Shown here in pieces: positions 49,211 to 59,180 of a stretch of 64,000 nucleotides of DNA. The first letter of the stretch is position 1. Each line of letters opens with the position of its first letter. Source of the stretch: Prionace glauca (Eukaryota; Chordata; Chondrichthyes; Carcharhiniformes; Carcharhinidae). The notes beneath the pieces were generated by a model. The model saw nothing but the letters and a program-made list of their open reading frames with translations, was not told the DNA's origin and made no database searches. The DNA lies in the NCBI GenBank assembly GCA_037974335.1, contig CM075760.1, positions 2,396,859-2,460,858 of the forward strand, read 5' to 3'. Made by a program: the position numbers and the translations under genes.

Positions 49211-52200
49211 ACAAAGATTGACAAAGAAGTTGATAAAGGAGGGTAGGAGAAACTATGAAGCTGGGCTAGCGCTTAATATAAAAAAGGATAGCAAGAGTTT
49301 TTATAAATATATAAAAAGGAAGAGGCTGGCTAGGGTGAACGTTGGTCCTTTAGAGGATGAGAAAGGGGACCTAGTGCTAGGGGATGGGGATATGGCTCAG
49401 GTATTGAATAACTTTTTTGTTTCCGTCTTCACGGAGGAGGACGTGAATAATTTGCCGGATGTTAGCGATGGAAAGGTGGTAGGACTGGAGGGTCTTAATG
49501 ACATTACTGTTACTAGAGAGGCGGTGCTTGACAGACTGGAGGGGCTGATTGTGGACAAGTCCCCAGGACCGGATGGAATGCATCCGAGGGTTCTGAAAGA
49601 AATGGCGGAGGTTATAGTGGATGCAATGGTGGTTATTTTCCAGACGTCGCTGGATTCCGGGGAAGTGCCGGAAGATTGGAAAACGGCTAGTGTTACGCCG
49701 TTGTTTAAGAAGGATGCCAGGCAAAAGGCGGGGAATTATAGGCCGGTTAGTTTAACGTCTGTGGTAGGTAAAATGTTAGAATCCGTCATTAAAGAGGAAA
49801 TTGCGAGGCATCTTGAAGGGAATTGCTTGATAGGGCGGAGGCAACACGGTTTCATTCAAGGGAAGTCGTGTCTGACAAATTTACTGGAGTTCTATGAGGA
49901 TGTGTCTAGGGCGGTGGATAGAGGAGAGCCGGTGGATGTGCTCTTTCTGGATTTTCAGAAGCGTTTGACAAAGTAACTCATAAGAGGTTATTGCAGAAGG
50001 TCAGGGGTCTTGGAGTTGGGGGTAGGGGGTTAGCGTGGATAGAGGATTGGTTGTCAAATATGAGGCAGAGAGTGGGGGTCAACGGGTGCTATTCGGATTG
50101 GCGGATGGTGACTAGTGGAGTGCCCCAGGGGTCGGTGCTGGGGCCTCAGTTTTTTACCATTTATATAGATCATCTGGAGGAGGGAACCGAGTGTAGGGTG
50201 TCGAAATTTGCGGATGACACCAAGATTGGGGGAACGGCAAATTGTGCGGAGGGTGTGTAGAGTCTGCAGAAGGATCTAGATAGGCTGGGCGAATGGGCCA
50301 GGAAATGGTAAATGGAATTTAATGTTGGCAAGTGTGAAGTGGTCCACTTTGGAAGGAAGAATGGTAGGAAGGACTATTACTTACGTGGCGAAAAACTGCA
50401 GCAGGCGACGGTGCAGAGGGACCTCGGGGTCCTTGTGCATGAGTCGCAAAAACCCAGCTTGCAGGTGCAGCAGGTGGTCAGGAAGGCGAATGGGATGCTG
50501 GCCTTCACAGCGAGGGGAATTGAATATAAAAGTAGGGAGTTCTTGCAGCAGCTGTATAGGGCATTGGTGAGGCCGCAGCTGGAGTACTGTGTGCAGTTTT
50601 GGGCGCCGCACCTGCTCAATGATATTTTGGCCTTGGAAGGAATGCAGAGGAGGTTTACTAGGCTGATACCGGAGTTGAGGGGGTTGAGCTATGAGGAGAG
50701 GTTGAATGAACTAGGCTTGTACTCGTTGGAGTTTAGAAGAATGAGGGGAGATCACATTGAGACGTATAAGATGATGAATCTTATGAATCAAAGAATCTGA
50801 TGAATCAAAGTACCTCTTATGAGGTACTTTGTCAAACGCCTTTTGAAAATCTTTTTGAGAAAGTGACCGAAGAGGTGGGTGGGGGTAAGGCAGTGGACGT
50901 GGTGTATATGGATTTTAGTAAGGCGTTTGATAAGGTTCACCATGGTAGGCTTCTGCAGAAAATGCAGATGTATGGGATTGGGGGTGATCTAGGGAATTGG
51001 ATCAGGAATTGGCTATCAGATAGGAGACAGAGGGTGGTGGTTGATGGTAAATATTCATCATGGAGTTCGGTTACAAGTGGTGTGCCTCAGGGATCTGTTT
51101 TGGGGCCACTGCTGTTTGTAATCTTTATTAATGATCTGGATGAGGGTATAGTTGGGTGGATTAGTAAATTTGCTGATGACACCAAAGTCGGAGGTATGGT
51201 AGATAGTGATGAAGGGGGTCATAGTTTGCAGGAAGACTTAGACAGGTTGCAGAGCTGGGCCGAGAGGTGGCGGATGGAGTTTAATGCGGAGAAGTGTGAG
51301 GTAATTCACTTTGGTAGGAATAACAGATGTGTCGAGTATAGGGCTAACGGGAGGACTTTGAATAGTGTGGATGAGCAGAGGGATCTAGGTGTATGTGTAC
51401 ATAGATCCCTGAAAGTTGGGAGTCAAGTAGATAAGGTTGTTAAGAAGGCATACGGTGTCTTGGCGTTTATTGGTAGAGGGATTGAATTTAGGAGTCGCAG
51501 CGACATGATGCAACTGTACACAACTCTGGTGCGGCCGCACTTGGAGTACTGTGTGCAGTTCTCGTCCCCACATTACAGGAAGGATGTGGAGGTTTTGGAG
51601 AAGGTGCAGAGGAGGTTTGCCAGGATGTTGCCTGGTATGGTGGGGAGGTCCTATGAAGAGAGGCTGAGGGATTTGGAGTTGTTTTCGCTGGAAAGAAGGA
51701 GGCTAAGAGGCGATCTTATTGAAACATATAAGATGATTAGAGGTTTAGATAGGGTGGATAGTAATAGCCTTTTTCCTCTTTTGGAGAAATCTAACACGAG
51801 GGGGCATGGCTTTAAATTAAGGGGTGGTAGTTATAGGACGGATGTCAGGGGTAGGTTCTTTACCCAGAGGGTGGTAAGGGATTGGAATGCCCTGCCTGCT
51901 GCAGTTGTAAATGCGCCTAGTTTGGGGGCATTTAAGAGATCCGTGGATAGGTTTATTGACAAAAAGGGATTGGTTTAAGTTAGTGGGTCATTGTTTTTGT
52001 AACTGGTCGGCGCAACATCATGGGCCGAAGGGCCTGTTCTGCGCTGTAGTGTTCTATGTTCTGTGTTCTATGAATGAGATGGATAGGATAGAGGTGGAGA
52101 GACTCTTCCCGCTCAAAAACGACAGTAGGACTATGGGGCACAGCCTCAAGATAAAGGGGGGGGGGGGGCGTTTGAGAACGGAGTTGAGGAGGAACTTCTT

Positions 52201-52436
52201 CACTCAAAGGGTGGTGAATCTCTGGAATTCTCTACCCGTTGAAGTGGTGAAGGCTGCCTCGCTAAATATTTTCAAGAAGCGGGTTGATGGGTTTTTGATA
52301 AGAGAGGGGATTAAGGGTTATGGGGAGAGGGCCGGAATGTGGAACTGAGCCACGACAGATCAGCCATTATCTTATTGAATGGCGGGGCAGGCTCGAAGGG
52401 CCTGCTCCTATTTCTTATGTTCTTATGTTCTTATGT
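49211..52436 (+). mobile_element. CR1 LINE, subfamily C, plus strand, with LINE A nested
   Basis: Frame 49218-49976 is the ORF2 linker and first RT motifs ([49 protein letters not shown]). A one-base change near 49965 shifts frame; 49991-50260 continues ([23 protein letters not shown]), then a stop near 50258. Frame 50312-50780 carries the thumb region. The LINE A at 50780-52070 interrupts it, and 52071-52436 is its 3' end (RRNFFTQRVVNLWN, tail TTCTTATGTTC). The host D LINE lost about 11 bp of target relative to copy 2. Confidence 0.92.
50780..52070 (+). mobile_element. CR1 LINE, subfamily A, nested in LINE C, with inverted filler at its 5' end
   Basis: From about 50851 the frame 50800-51978 encodes the RT from [18 protein letters not shown] through [24 protein letters not shown] and FFTQRVVRDWNALP to IDKKGLV and its natural stop, fully open. 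The tail is TTCTATGTTCTGTGTTCTA. TGAAT at 50775-50779 and 52071-52075 is the target duplication. Bases 50780-50850 are filler: 50811-50851 reads, in reverse complement, as the FQKAFDKVPHKR segment of a LINE C. Confidence 0.92.
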
Positions 52437-52660
52437 ACTCAGAGATTGCTTGGGATGTGAAATGGACTGCCTGCTGTGATAGTGGAGTCGGACATTTTAG
52501 GAAGTTTCAAGTGGTTATTGGATGGGCACATGAAGCACACCAGAATGACAGGGAGTGGGATAGCTTGTTCTTGGGTTTGGACATACCTCAGCGCAACATC
52601 GAGGGTCGAAGTGCCTGTACGGTGCTGTTCTATGTTCTATGTTCTATGTTCTATCAGTGT
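52437..52660 (+). mobile_element. CR1 LINE, subfamily D relic, part 3: 3' end (copy 1)
   Basis: ACTCAGAGATTGCTTGGGATG to CGCAACATCGAGGGTCGAAG and the TTCTATGTTCTATGTTC tail, ending at ATCAGTGTGAAGTC. It corresponds to 63455-63672 in copy 2. Confidence 0.85.
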
Positions 52661-53184
52661 GAAGTCAGGATATCAATTGCCTAATTTAACACAAATGCAT
52701 CAGAGCCATGTGAAGACTTTACTTCATCAGAAGTGGAAGCATGCCGGCTCCAAAATGGCCCTTTTGGTCGTCGGATGATGAAAGAATGGCTCCCTCGATA
52801 TTTCCTGGATTTGATGAGACTACTCATTGGCTCATTGTTCCTGTGGAGCAGAGTCGAGAGGCAGCGATTTTTGGGCGTGTGAGGAGGCAAAAACAAGATA
52901 TATTTTTCTGTTTATTCCGTTTAACTTTTTATTTCTAGTACTAAGTCGCGAGTTTCGGCGGTTTTTTTAAAATTAGTTAGAAACCGGAAGTCGTCACTAG
53001 GACGCTTACCGGTATTTGTAGTTTTTTTTTCTCGTGCCCCTAACCCTATAAATTAGTGCAGAGAGGATACCCGATTCTCTACACTGGTAGAGAATCCCAC
53101 CCTTCCACCTCCTCTAACCTAATTATAAGTGTGTGGGAAGTTTTTTTAAATATTTTTATTTTTCTGCTGGTAATTGTTTCAGGG

Positions 53185-53862
53185 ATGGCAGTTCAGGCTG
53201 TAAGCTGCATCTCCTGTGGGATGTATGTAGTGAGGGACTCCAGCAGTGTTTCAGGTGATTTTACTTGTGGGAAGTGTGTTAGATTGCAGTTTCTGGAGGA
53301 GCGTGTAAAGGAGCTGGAGGGGGAATTAGAGGAGCTCCGCATAATTCGGGAAGTGGAGGAGGACATAGAAAGGAGTTATAAGGAGATAGTCACTCCTAGA
53401 AATGAGTCTTGGGTCACTGCCAGGAAGAGGGGCAAGAAGCAGTTGGGGGGTCAATCCCCTGGGGCTGTTCCCCTCCAAAATAGGTTTTCGGTCCTGGAGG
53501 CTACAGTTGAGGAGGAATCAACTGGGGATAGCCAAAGGGAGCAGGTCTCTGGGGGTGAGCCTATTGGGAAACCTCAGGTGGTTAGGTGTAAGAGGTTGGG
53601 CCTCGTGATTGGGGACTCCACAGTTAAGGGGACGGATAGGAGAGTCGGAGGTAAGGGTAGGGACTCAGGGCTGGTGTGTTGCCTACCTGGGGCTTGGGTC
53701 CGGGATGTATCGGACAGGGTATTCAGGACTCTTAGGGGAGAGGGAGATCAACCCCAAATTATAGTTCATGTGAGGACACATGACATAGCGAGATTAAGGG
53801 AAGGGGATATTAAGCAAAGATTTATGGAGTTGGGGTTAAAAAAAAACATAGGTGGAAACTAA
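53185..53862 (+). CDS. CR1 LINE ORF1 protein (zinc-finger-like, coiled coil, esterase-like), frame broken
   Basis: The start chosen is the ATG of MAVQAVSCISCGMYV; upstream codons in the same frame look like 5' UTR. Residues 7-40 hold two Cys-x-x-Cys pairs (CISC, CGKC). Residues 40-75 are a Glu/Leu-rich coiled coil (LEERVKELEGELEEL). The second half has VIGDSTVKG, the Gly-Asp-Ser nucleophile motif of the SGNH esterase-like domain known in CR1 ORF1, and IIVHVRTHDI. Most family members would have Gly-Thr-Asn-Asp at that point. Coding similarity (GLLPVPRDSLERN, GWCRREGFRYLSNWG) continues to about 54050 in another frame. The role is RNA binding or retrotransposition support; the esterase's substrate is not known. 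Confidence 0.8.
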   Translation: MAVQAVSCISCGMYVVRDSSSVSGDFTCGKCVRLQFLEERVKELEGELEELRIIREVEEDIERSYKEIVTPRNESWVTARKRGKKQLGGQSPGAVPLQNRFSVLEATVEEESTGDSQREQVSGGEPIGKPQVVRCKRLGLVIGDSTVKGTDRRVGGKGRDSGLVCCLPGAWVRDVSDRVFRTLRGEGDQPQIIVHVRTHDIARLREGDIKQRFMELGLKKNIGGN

Positions 53863-54141
53863 AGGCCAAGTCTGGAAGAGTAGTTATATCCGGACTCTTG
53901 CCTGTGCCACGGGATAGTTTAGAGAGGAATAGAGAGAGGGAAAGTTTGAACTCGTGGCTGAGGGGATGGTGCAGGAGGGAGGGGTTCAGGTACTTGAGCA
54001 ATTGGGGCTCATTCTGGGGAAGGTGGGACCTCTATAAGAGTGATGGTCTTCCCTGAACCAGAGGGGAATCAATATCCTGGGGGGTAAGTTTGCGAAAGCT
54101 ATGCAGGGAGGTTTAAACTGATTCGGAGGGGGGGTGGGATC

Positions 54142-56373
54142 GTGAGTAGAGGGGGTGAAAGTGAGGGGGGCATAGATGGGGAATGCAAGGCACGGCATAG
54201 TGGGGGCGGGGCGGAGCAGGGTTTGAAATGCATGTACTTTAATGCGAGGAGTATTCGCAATAAAGTGGATGAACTTGCAGCGTGGATCAGTACCTGGGAC
54301 TTTGATGTTGTGGCCATTTCAGAGACATGGATAGAGCAGAGTCAGGAATGGTTGTTGCAGGTTCCGAGGTACAAATGCTTTAATCGGAGTAGAGAAGAAG
54401 GTAGAAGCGGGTGGGTGGTAGCATTGCTAGTTAAGGACTGTATCACAGTGTCGGAGAGGAAGTTTAATGAGGACTTGTCAGTTGAGGTAGTATGGGCGGA
54501 GATTAGAAATAGGAGAGGAGAGGTCACCCTGTTGGGAGTCTTTTATAGACCTCCTAAAAGTTCTAGAGAGATTGAGGAAAGGATTGCGGACACAATCCTG
54601 GCTAGGAGTGAAAGTAATAGGGTAATTGTTATGGGGGACTTTAACTTTGCGAATATTGATTGGAATTGCTATGGTTCTAGCTCGTCAGAGGGGTCAGTGT
54701 TTGTACAAAGCGTGCAGGAAGGTTTTTTGACTCAGTATGTAGATAGGCCAACTAGAGGTGAGGCTATATTGGATTTGGTGCTGGAAAATGAGCCAGACCA
54801 GGTGCTAGACTTGGAAGTTGGTGTGCACTTTGATGATAGTGACCACAATTCGGTTACGTTCACCTTAGTGATGGGAAGGGATAGGCATGAACCTCGGGTC
54901 AGTAGTTTTAGCTGGGGTAAGGGTAATTATGAGGCTATTAGGAGTGAATTAGGAAGCATAGATTGGATTAGGAGATTACAGGGACTGGGAACGTCCGAAA
55001 TGTGGAGTTTTTTCAAGGAGCAGCTACTGCGAGTCCTTGATAGGTATGTCCCTGTCAGGCATGGAGGAATTGGTAGATCTAGGGAACCGTGGTGCATTAA
55101 AAGAGTTGAGTCGATGGTTAAAAAGAAAAAGGAGGCTTATGTTCGGATGAGATTTGAGGGCTCAGGTAGTGCACCAGAAAGCTTTAGATTGGCTAGGAGC
55201 GAGTTGAAGAGTGAGCTAAGAAGGGCTAAAAGAGGACATGAGAAGACTTTGGTTGATAGGATTAAGGAGAATCCTAAGGCGTTCTATAGGTATGTCAAGA
55301 ATAGAAGGTTGGTCAGGGCAAGATTAGGGCCAGTTACAGACAGCAGAGGGAAGTTGTGTGTGGAACCGGAGGAGATTGGAGAAGCATTGAACCAATATTT
55401 CTCTTCGGTGTTCACGCAGGGGGACATGAATATAGCTGAGGAGGACACTGGGTTGCAGGGGTGTAAAATAGACAGTATTATGGTTGATAAGGGGGATGTG
55501 CTGGATATTCTTGAGGGGTTGAAAATAGATAAGTCCCCTGGTCCGGATGGGATCTACCCTAGGATTCTCTGGGAGGCGAGAGAGGTGATCGCAGAGCCTC
55601 TGGCTCTGATCTTCAGGTCGTCATTGGTCTCTGGTGTAGTCCCGGAGGATTGGAGGATAGCGAATGTTGTCCCATTGTTTAAGAAGGGGAACAGAAACTT
55701 TGCCGGGAATTATAGACCGGTGAGTCTTACTTCTGTTGTGGGCAAGATTTTAGAAAAAATTATTAGGGATAGGATTTATAGTTATTTGGAGTGTAATGAA
55801 TTGATTAGAAATAGTCAGCATAGTTTTGTAGCGGGTAGGACGTGCCTTACTAACCTTATTGAGTTTTTTGATAAGGTGACCAAAGAGGTGGATGGGGGCA
55901 AGGCAGCTGATGTGGTATATATGGATTTTAGTAAGGCGTTCGATAAGGTTCACCATGGTAGGCTTCTGCAGAAAATGCAGATGTATGGGATTGTGGGTAA
56001 TCTAGGAAATTGGATCAGAAATTGGCTATCAGATAGGAGACAGAGGGTGGTGGTTGATGGTAAATATTCGTCATGGAGTTCGGTTACAAGTGGTGTGCCT
56101 CAGGGATCTGTTTTGGGGCCACTGCTGTTTGTAATCTTTATTAATGATCTGGATGAGGGTATAGTTGGGTGGATTAGTAAATTTGCTGATGACACCAAAG
56201 TCGGAGGTGTGGTAGATTGTGAGGAAGGGTGTCATAGTCTGCAGGGAGACTTAGATAGGTTGCAGAGCTGGTCCGAGAGGTGGCGGATGGAATTTAATGC
56301 GGAGAAGTGTGAGGTAATTCACTTCGGTAGGAGCAACTATGTGTCCAATATAGGGCTAACGGGAGGACTTTGA
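54142..56373 (+). CDS. CR1 LINE ORF2: APE endonuclease and reverse transcriptase (main frame)
   Basis: Supplies DNA nicking and reverse transcription for retroposition. Endonuclease: [14 protein letters not shown] (about residue 28), AISETWIEQ with the catalytic Glu, [19 protein letters not shown], and the catalytic SDHNSVTF near residue 235. [74 protein letters not shown] and [10 protein letters not shown]. All named catalytic residues are present. The frame ends early near 56373; the next frame (56370-56759) carries SIDKQRDLGVCVHRS and the thumb region. The start is uncertain: the first in-frame initiator-like codon is a GTG and no ATG precedes the endonuclease core closely. Confidence 0.88.
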   Translation: MSRGGESEGGIDGECKARHSGGGAEQGLKCMYFNARSIRNKVDELAAWISTWDFDVVAISETWIEQSQEWLLQVPRYKCFNRSREEGRSGWVVALLVKDCITVSERKFNEDLSVEVVWAEIRNRRGEVTLLGVFYRPPKSSREIEERIADTILARSESNRVIVMGDFNFANIDWNCYGSSSSEGSVFVQSVQEGFLTQYVDRPTRGEAILDLVLENEPDQVLDLEVGVHFDDSDHNSVTFTLVMGRDRHEPRVSSFSWGKGNYEAIRSELGSIDWIRRLQGLGTSEMWSFFKEQLLRVLDRYVPVRHGGIGRSREPWCIKRVESMVKKKKEAYVRMRFEGSGSAPESFRLARSELKSELRRAKRGHEKTLVDRIKENPKAFYRYVKNRRLVRARLGPVTDSRGKLCVEPEEIGEALNQYFSSVFTQGDMNIAEEDTGLQGCKIDSIMVDKGDVLDILEGLKIDKSPGPDGIYPRILWEAREVIAEPLALIFRSSLVSGVVPEDWRIANVVPLFKKGNRNFAGNYRPVSLTSVVGKILEKIIRDRIYSYLECNELIRNSQHSFVAGRTCLTNLIEFFDKVTKEVDGGKAADVVYMDFSKAFDKVHHGRLLQKMQMYGIVGNLGNWIRNWLSDRRQRVVVDGKYSSWSSVTSGVPQGSVLGPLLFVIFINDLDEGIVGWISKFADDTKVGGVVDCEEGCHSLQGDLDRLQSWSERWRMEFNAEKCEVIHFGRSNYVSNIGLTGGL

Positions 56374-57259
56374 ATAGTATAGATAAACAGAGGGATCTAG
56401 GTGTATGTGTACATAGATCCCTGAAAGTTGGGAGTCAAGTAGATAAGGTTGTTAAGAAGGCGTACGGTGTCTTGGCGTTTATTGGTAGGGGGATTGAATT
56501 TAAGAGTCGCAGCGTCATGTTGCAACTGTACACTACTCTGGTACGGCCGCACTTGGAGTACTGTGTGCAGTTCTGGTCCCCACATTACAGGAAGGATGTG
56601 GAGGCTTTGGAGAGGGTGCAGAGGAGGTTTACTAGGATGTTGCCTGGTATGGTGGGGAGGTCCTATGAGGAGAGACTGAGGGATTTGGGGTTGTTTTCGT
56701 TGGAAAGAAGGCGGCTAAGAGGGGATCTTATTGAAACATATAAGATGATTAGAGGGTGAGATAGGGTGGACAGTGATAGCCTTTTTCCTCGGATGGAGAA
56801 AGCTAGCACGAGGGGGCATGGCTTTAAATTAAGGGGGGGGGGGGTAGCTACAGGATGGATGTCAGGGGTAGGTTCTTTACCCAGCGGGTGGTGAGGGATT
56901 GGAATGCCCTGCCTGCTGCAGTTGTAAATGCGCCTAGTTTGGGAGCATTTAAGAGATCTGTGGATAGGTTTATGGACGAAAAGGGATTGGTATAGGCTAG
57001 TGGGTCATTGTTTTTGTAACTGGTCGGCGCAACATCGTGGGCCAAAGCGCCTGTTCTGCGCTGTAATGTTCTATGTTCTATGTACTGTAACTTTCAACAG
57101 CCACTGTTTTAATGTGGATAACCTAGTGAAGCACAGCAGCCGAATTCGGGGGTTATTACATTGCGTAGGATGGTGTTACAACCTAATGATGCTTCCCAAA
57201 TGTATGTACTCCATCTTCCGTTCTTGGAATATATTAGTCACGGTTTTGTTCGTGTAATT

Positions 57260-58030
57260 GTAATACTTGTTATTGCAAGAATGCGGGTAGGTGCCTCAGT
57301 TACTGTAGCCAAAGGATTTTCCTCATGTGTCAACATATGCAGCAAGATCAGTATTGACTGTACAATGAGACCATCACGGGTTAATTGGATTTTCATTTGA
57401 TTGGAACTCATACATGGCAAGCTATACTAAATACAGAATTGAACTATTATTTACTGCTACTGTACAAATAAATGGTGGCTCGAGACGGGATGGAGAACAG
57501 ACAAGGTCAATTAAATTATCAAATGCCAGAGCATAACCTGATATTCTGGGAAGTTTTAAATTTCCAAGTGCTATTGTGGATATGCCAGTGCAATTACTGC
57601 AGAGACAATGTTTGCGTTCTGAAAAAAATCCAATCATAAATTATAAGTAAATCACGAGAGGTGATTTCTTTGATCAAAAGCACTGGGCACTTGATTAGTT
57701 TTAGGGCATGAAAACGGTATTTGATTCGACCCTGTCATATCTATCCCACTTGTGACTGTATTTTTAAGACTAGAAATGCGCGCATTTCTTTCCGTTATTT
57801 GGTTGAATGCCTTAACGGTTGGTTGTTTTTGACTTTCAGTTGGCTGAATCGGAGCGCACAGTATTGTGCTGCGTTAAAACAGTAAGTTCAGTATGGAAGA
57901 GAGAGGTGGTAACGTCTCCTCCCTCATCGTGCGGTGCCTTCATTGTCTTAATGCACTGTTCGGCACTGTGTCAAAACATGTTCTCATCAGCAGACAACTG
58001 CACAATTAACTAACAGGCGTTTTCATCATC
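57260..58030. other. Intron DNA, no feature seen
   Basis: AT-rich sequence between the duplicate and the SINE. It should be matched by sequence beyond the right edge if the tandem duplication continues. No repeat or exon recognised. Confidence 0.4.
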
Positions 58031-58237
58031 ATAGAATCATCATCATCATCGTAAAAACCCTACAGTGCAGAAAGAGGCCATTTGGCCCATCGAGTCTGCA
58101 ACAACCACAATCCCACCCAGGCACTACCTCCATATCCCTACATATTTTACTCGGTAATCCCTCTAACCTACGCATCTAAGGACACTAAGAGGCAATTTTA
58201 GCATGGCCAATAAACATAACCTGCACATTTTTGGACA
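58031..58237 (-). repeat. HE1-like SINE, 5'-truncated, with an ATC microsatellite at its tail
   Basis: CATAGAATCATCATCATCATC (expanded ATC) then CCCTACAGTGCAGAAAGAGG, GGCCCATCGAGTCTGCA, to CCTGCACATTTTTGGAC. The tRNA-like head is absent. Confidence 0.85.
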
Positions 58238-58474
58238 TCCTCCATCTGTTCATTTCACTGGATTCTCAGGTAGCTTGCTTGGGTCTACCAATTGAGTGTC
58301 GACTATCATCTCCTTTCCGAGGAGAAGACAAATTAATTGGAGTCCAAACATTTTGGATTTGCTGGACCCGACTTGAATCTGCTCGTTAGTGTATTCTCTT
58401 TTGGATATTGTGGACGGATTAAGTGAAAAATCTTATTTTTGATAAAAAACATTTTTGCAACAAACTGTGCTTAC

Positions 58475-58792
58475 CTTTCGTACTGTTGATCGTCTTCTTT
58501 CCGGTGAATTTTGTAGCTGGATGTGAGACGGTACAGGTGTATCTTGCTCCTGTCTTCCATTCCCCTGCCGGTAAAATGAGGAGGCTGCTTGTGCTGAAGG
58601 TCTGGTCCTGTTCCAGAGCAGTGGGGAAGCGAGTGATGTTCGAGCTCAAAACAGCTCCGTTCTTCTCCCAGGAAATGGATATTTTGTCTGGGTAGAATCC
58701 TCTTATCAAACAAGTGAGAGTCGCGACGCTGGAACTTTGAAGCTCCTCTGCTGATGGAGGCAAGAGTTGGAGATTGGGCTTCGATGGGTCAA
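58475..58792 (-). CDS. Ig heavy-chain constant domain exon (IgNAR C3 / IgW C4 type)
   Basis: A 318 nt exon, phase 1 at both ends. Acceptor CTTCTGTTGCAG precedes 58792 and donor GTAAGC follows 58475. The C1-set fold shows DPSKPNLQLLPPSAEEL, the first Cys in ATLTCLIRGFYPDK, the core Trp in SISWEKNG, the sequon NIT, FSTSSLLILPAGEWKTG, and the second Cys in YTCTVSHPATK. From memory it closely resembles nurse-shark IgNAR C3 (shared pieces such as CLIRGFYPDK and PTALEQD), but IgW has an orthologous domain, so the isotype is unproven. It forms a pair with 58881-59180, 88 bp away. No stops or frame breaks. Confidence 0.92.
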
Positions 58793-58880
58793 CTGCAACA
58801 GAAGAACAACCAATGATTTCCATCCCTCCATTGTCATTCAGAAAAGAACGATTATGTTTGCTCATCGCGCTATAACTCAC

Positions 58881-59180
58881 CTTTTAACTTCTGTGTTCGT
58901 ATTGAGACCGGAGTCGATGATTCGCTCTGTTGTGCTGAACAGTTGTATTCAGCCCCACGATCCCACTCCTCCACACTGCTGGTCAAGCGGCTGATGGTCA
59001 GATACTGGTTTCTTTGTTGAGGTCCTTCAGTTTGAACACCTTCAGTCCTTTTCTTACCATCCACTGCCCAAGAGATCCCAACCACACTGGGAACTGTGGA
59101 TACCACTTCACAAATGAGTGTGACAGTTTTCTTTATCCAAATATCTTGAAGAGAGGGGTCTCTGAGAAATACTGTGATTC
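58881..59180 (-). CDS. Ig heavy-chain constant domain exon (IgNAR C2 / IgW C3 type)
   Basis: A 300 nt exon, phase 1 at both ends. Acceptor CCATTGACAG precedes 59180; donor GTGAGT follows 58881 and matches the consensus. It starts (G)ITVFLRDPSLQDIW, with the first Cys in TLICEV, the Trp in GISWAVDG, YLTISRLTSSVEEWDRG and the second Cys in YNCSAQQ, ending STPVSIRTQKLKG. NCS is a possible sequon at the second Cys. The closest remembered sequence is nurse-shark IgNAR C2 (SRLTSSVEEW is shared). The next exon upstream, carrying a more N-terminal domain, was not found in 59181-64000. Confidence 0.91.

Larger units (their letters stand above)
52825..57082 (+). mobile_element. Full-length CR1 LINE, subfamily A (4258 bp)
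   Basis: Both ends are fixed by the empty site in the other duplicate (GAGACTACTGTAACTTTC at about 63832). TACT (52821-52824 and 57083-57086) is duplicated. The order is a 5' UTR of about 360 bp starting CATTGGCTCATTG, ORF1 (zinc-knuckle-like, coiled coil, esterase-like domain), ORF2 (APE endonuclease plus RT), and a short 3' UTR with GGGCCAAAGCGCCTG and a TTCTATGTTCTATG tail. ORF1 has one frame break near a poly-A run (about 53841-53848). ORF2 has breaks near 56340-56370, 56757 and the poly-G tract at 56831. It is therefore full length but not coding-competent. Absence from copy 2 dates it after the duplication. Confidence 0.94.
41051..57250 (+). repeat. Segmental duplication, copy 1 (insertion-laden)
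   Basis: Direct-repeat partner of 60531-64000. Both copies start TCAGGA(T/C)CGAGTATGG and follow the same order of unique sequence: TTATAATTTGACATTCTACT, CAAACAATGTGCCACCTCTC, CCAACTTAACATGC-type AT blocks, the GGTCACTT/GTCAGTTT block, the D LINE relic, the TTTCCTGGATTTGATGAGAC block and CTTTCAACAGCCACTGTTTT. Copy 1 is about 16.2 kb. Removing the five insertions at 41464-43828, 44808-46609, 47674-48834, 49211-52436 and 52825-57082 leaves about 3.4 kb, equal to copy 2. It occupies the intron between exons 58475 and 39497. Confidence 0.92.
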
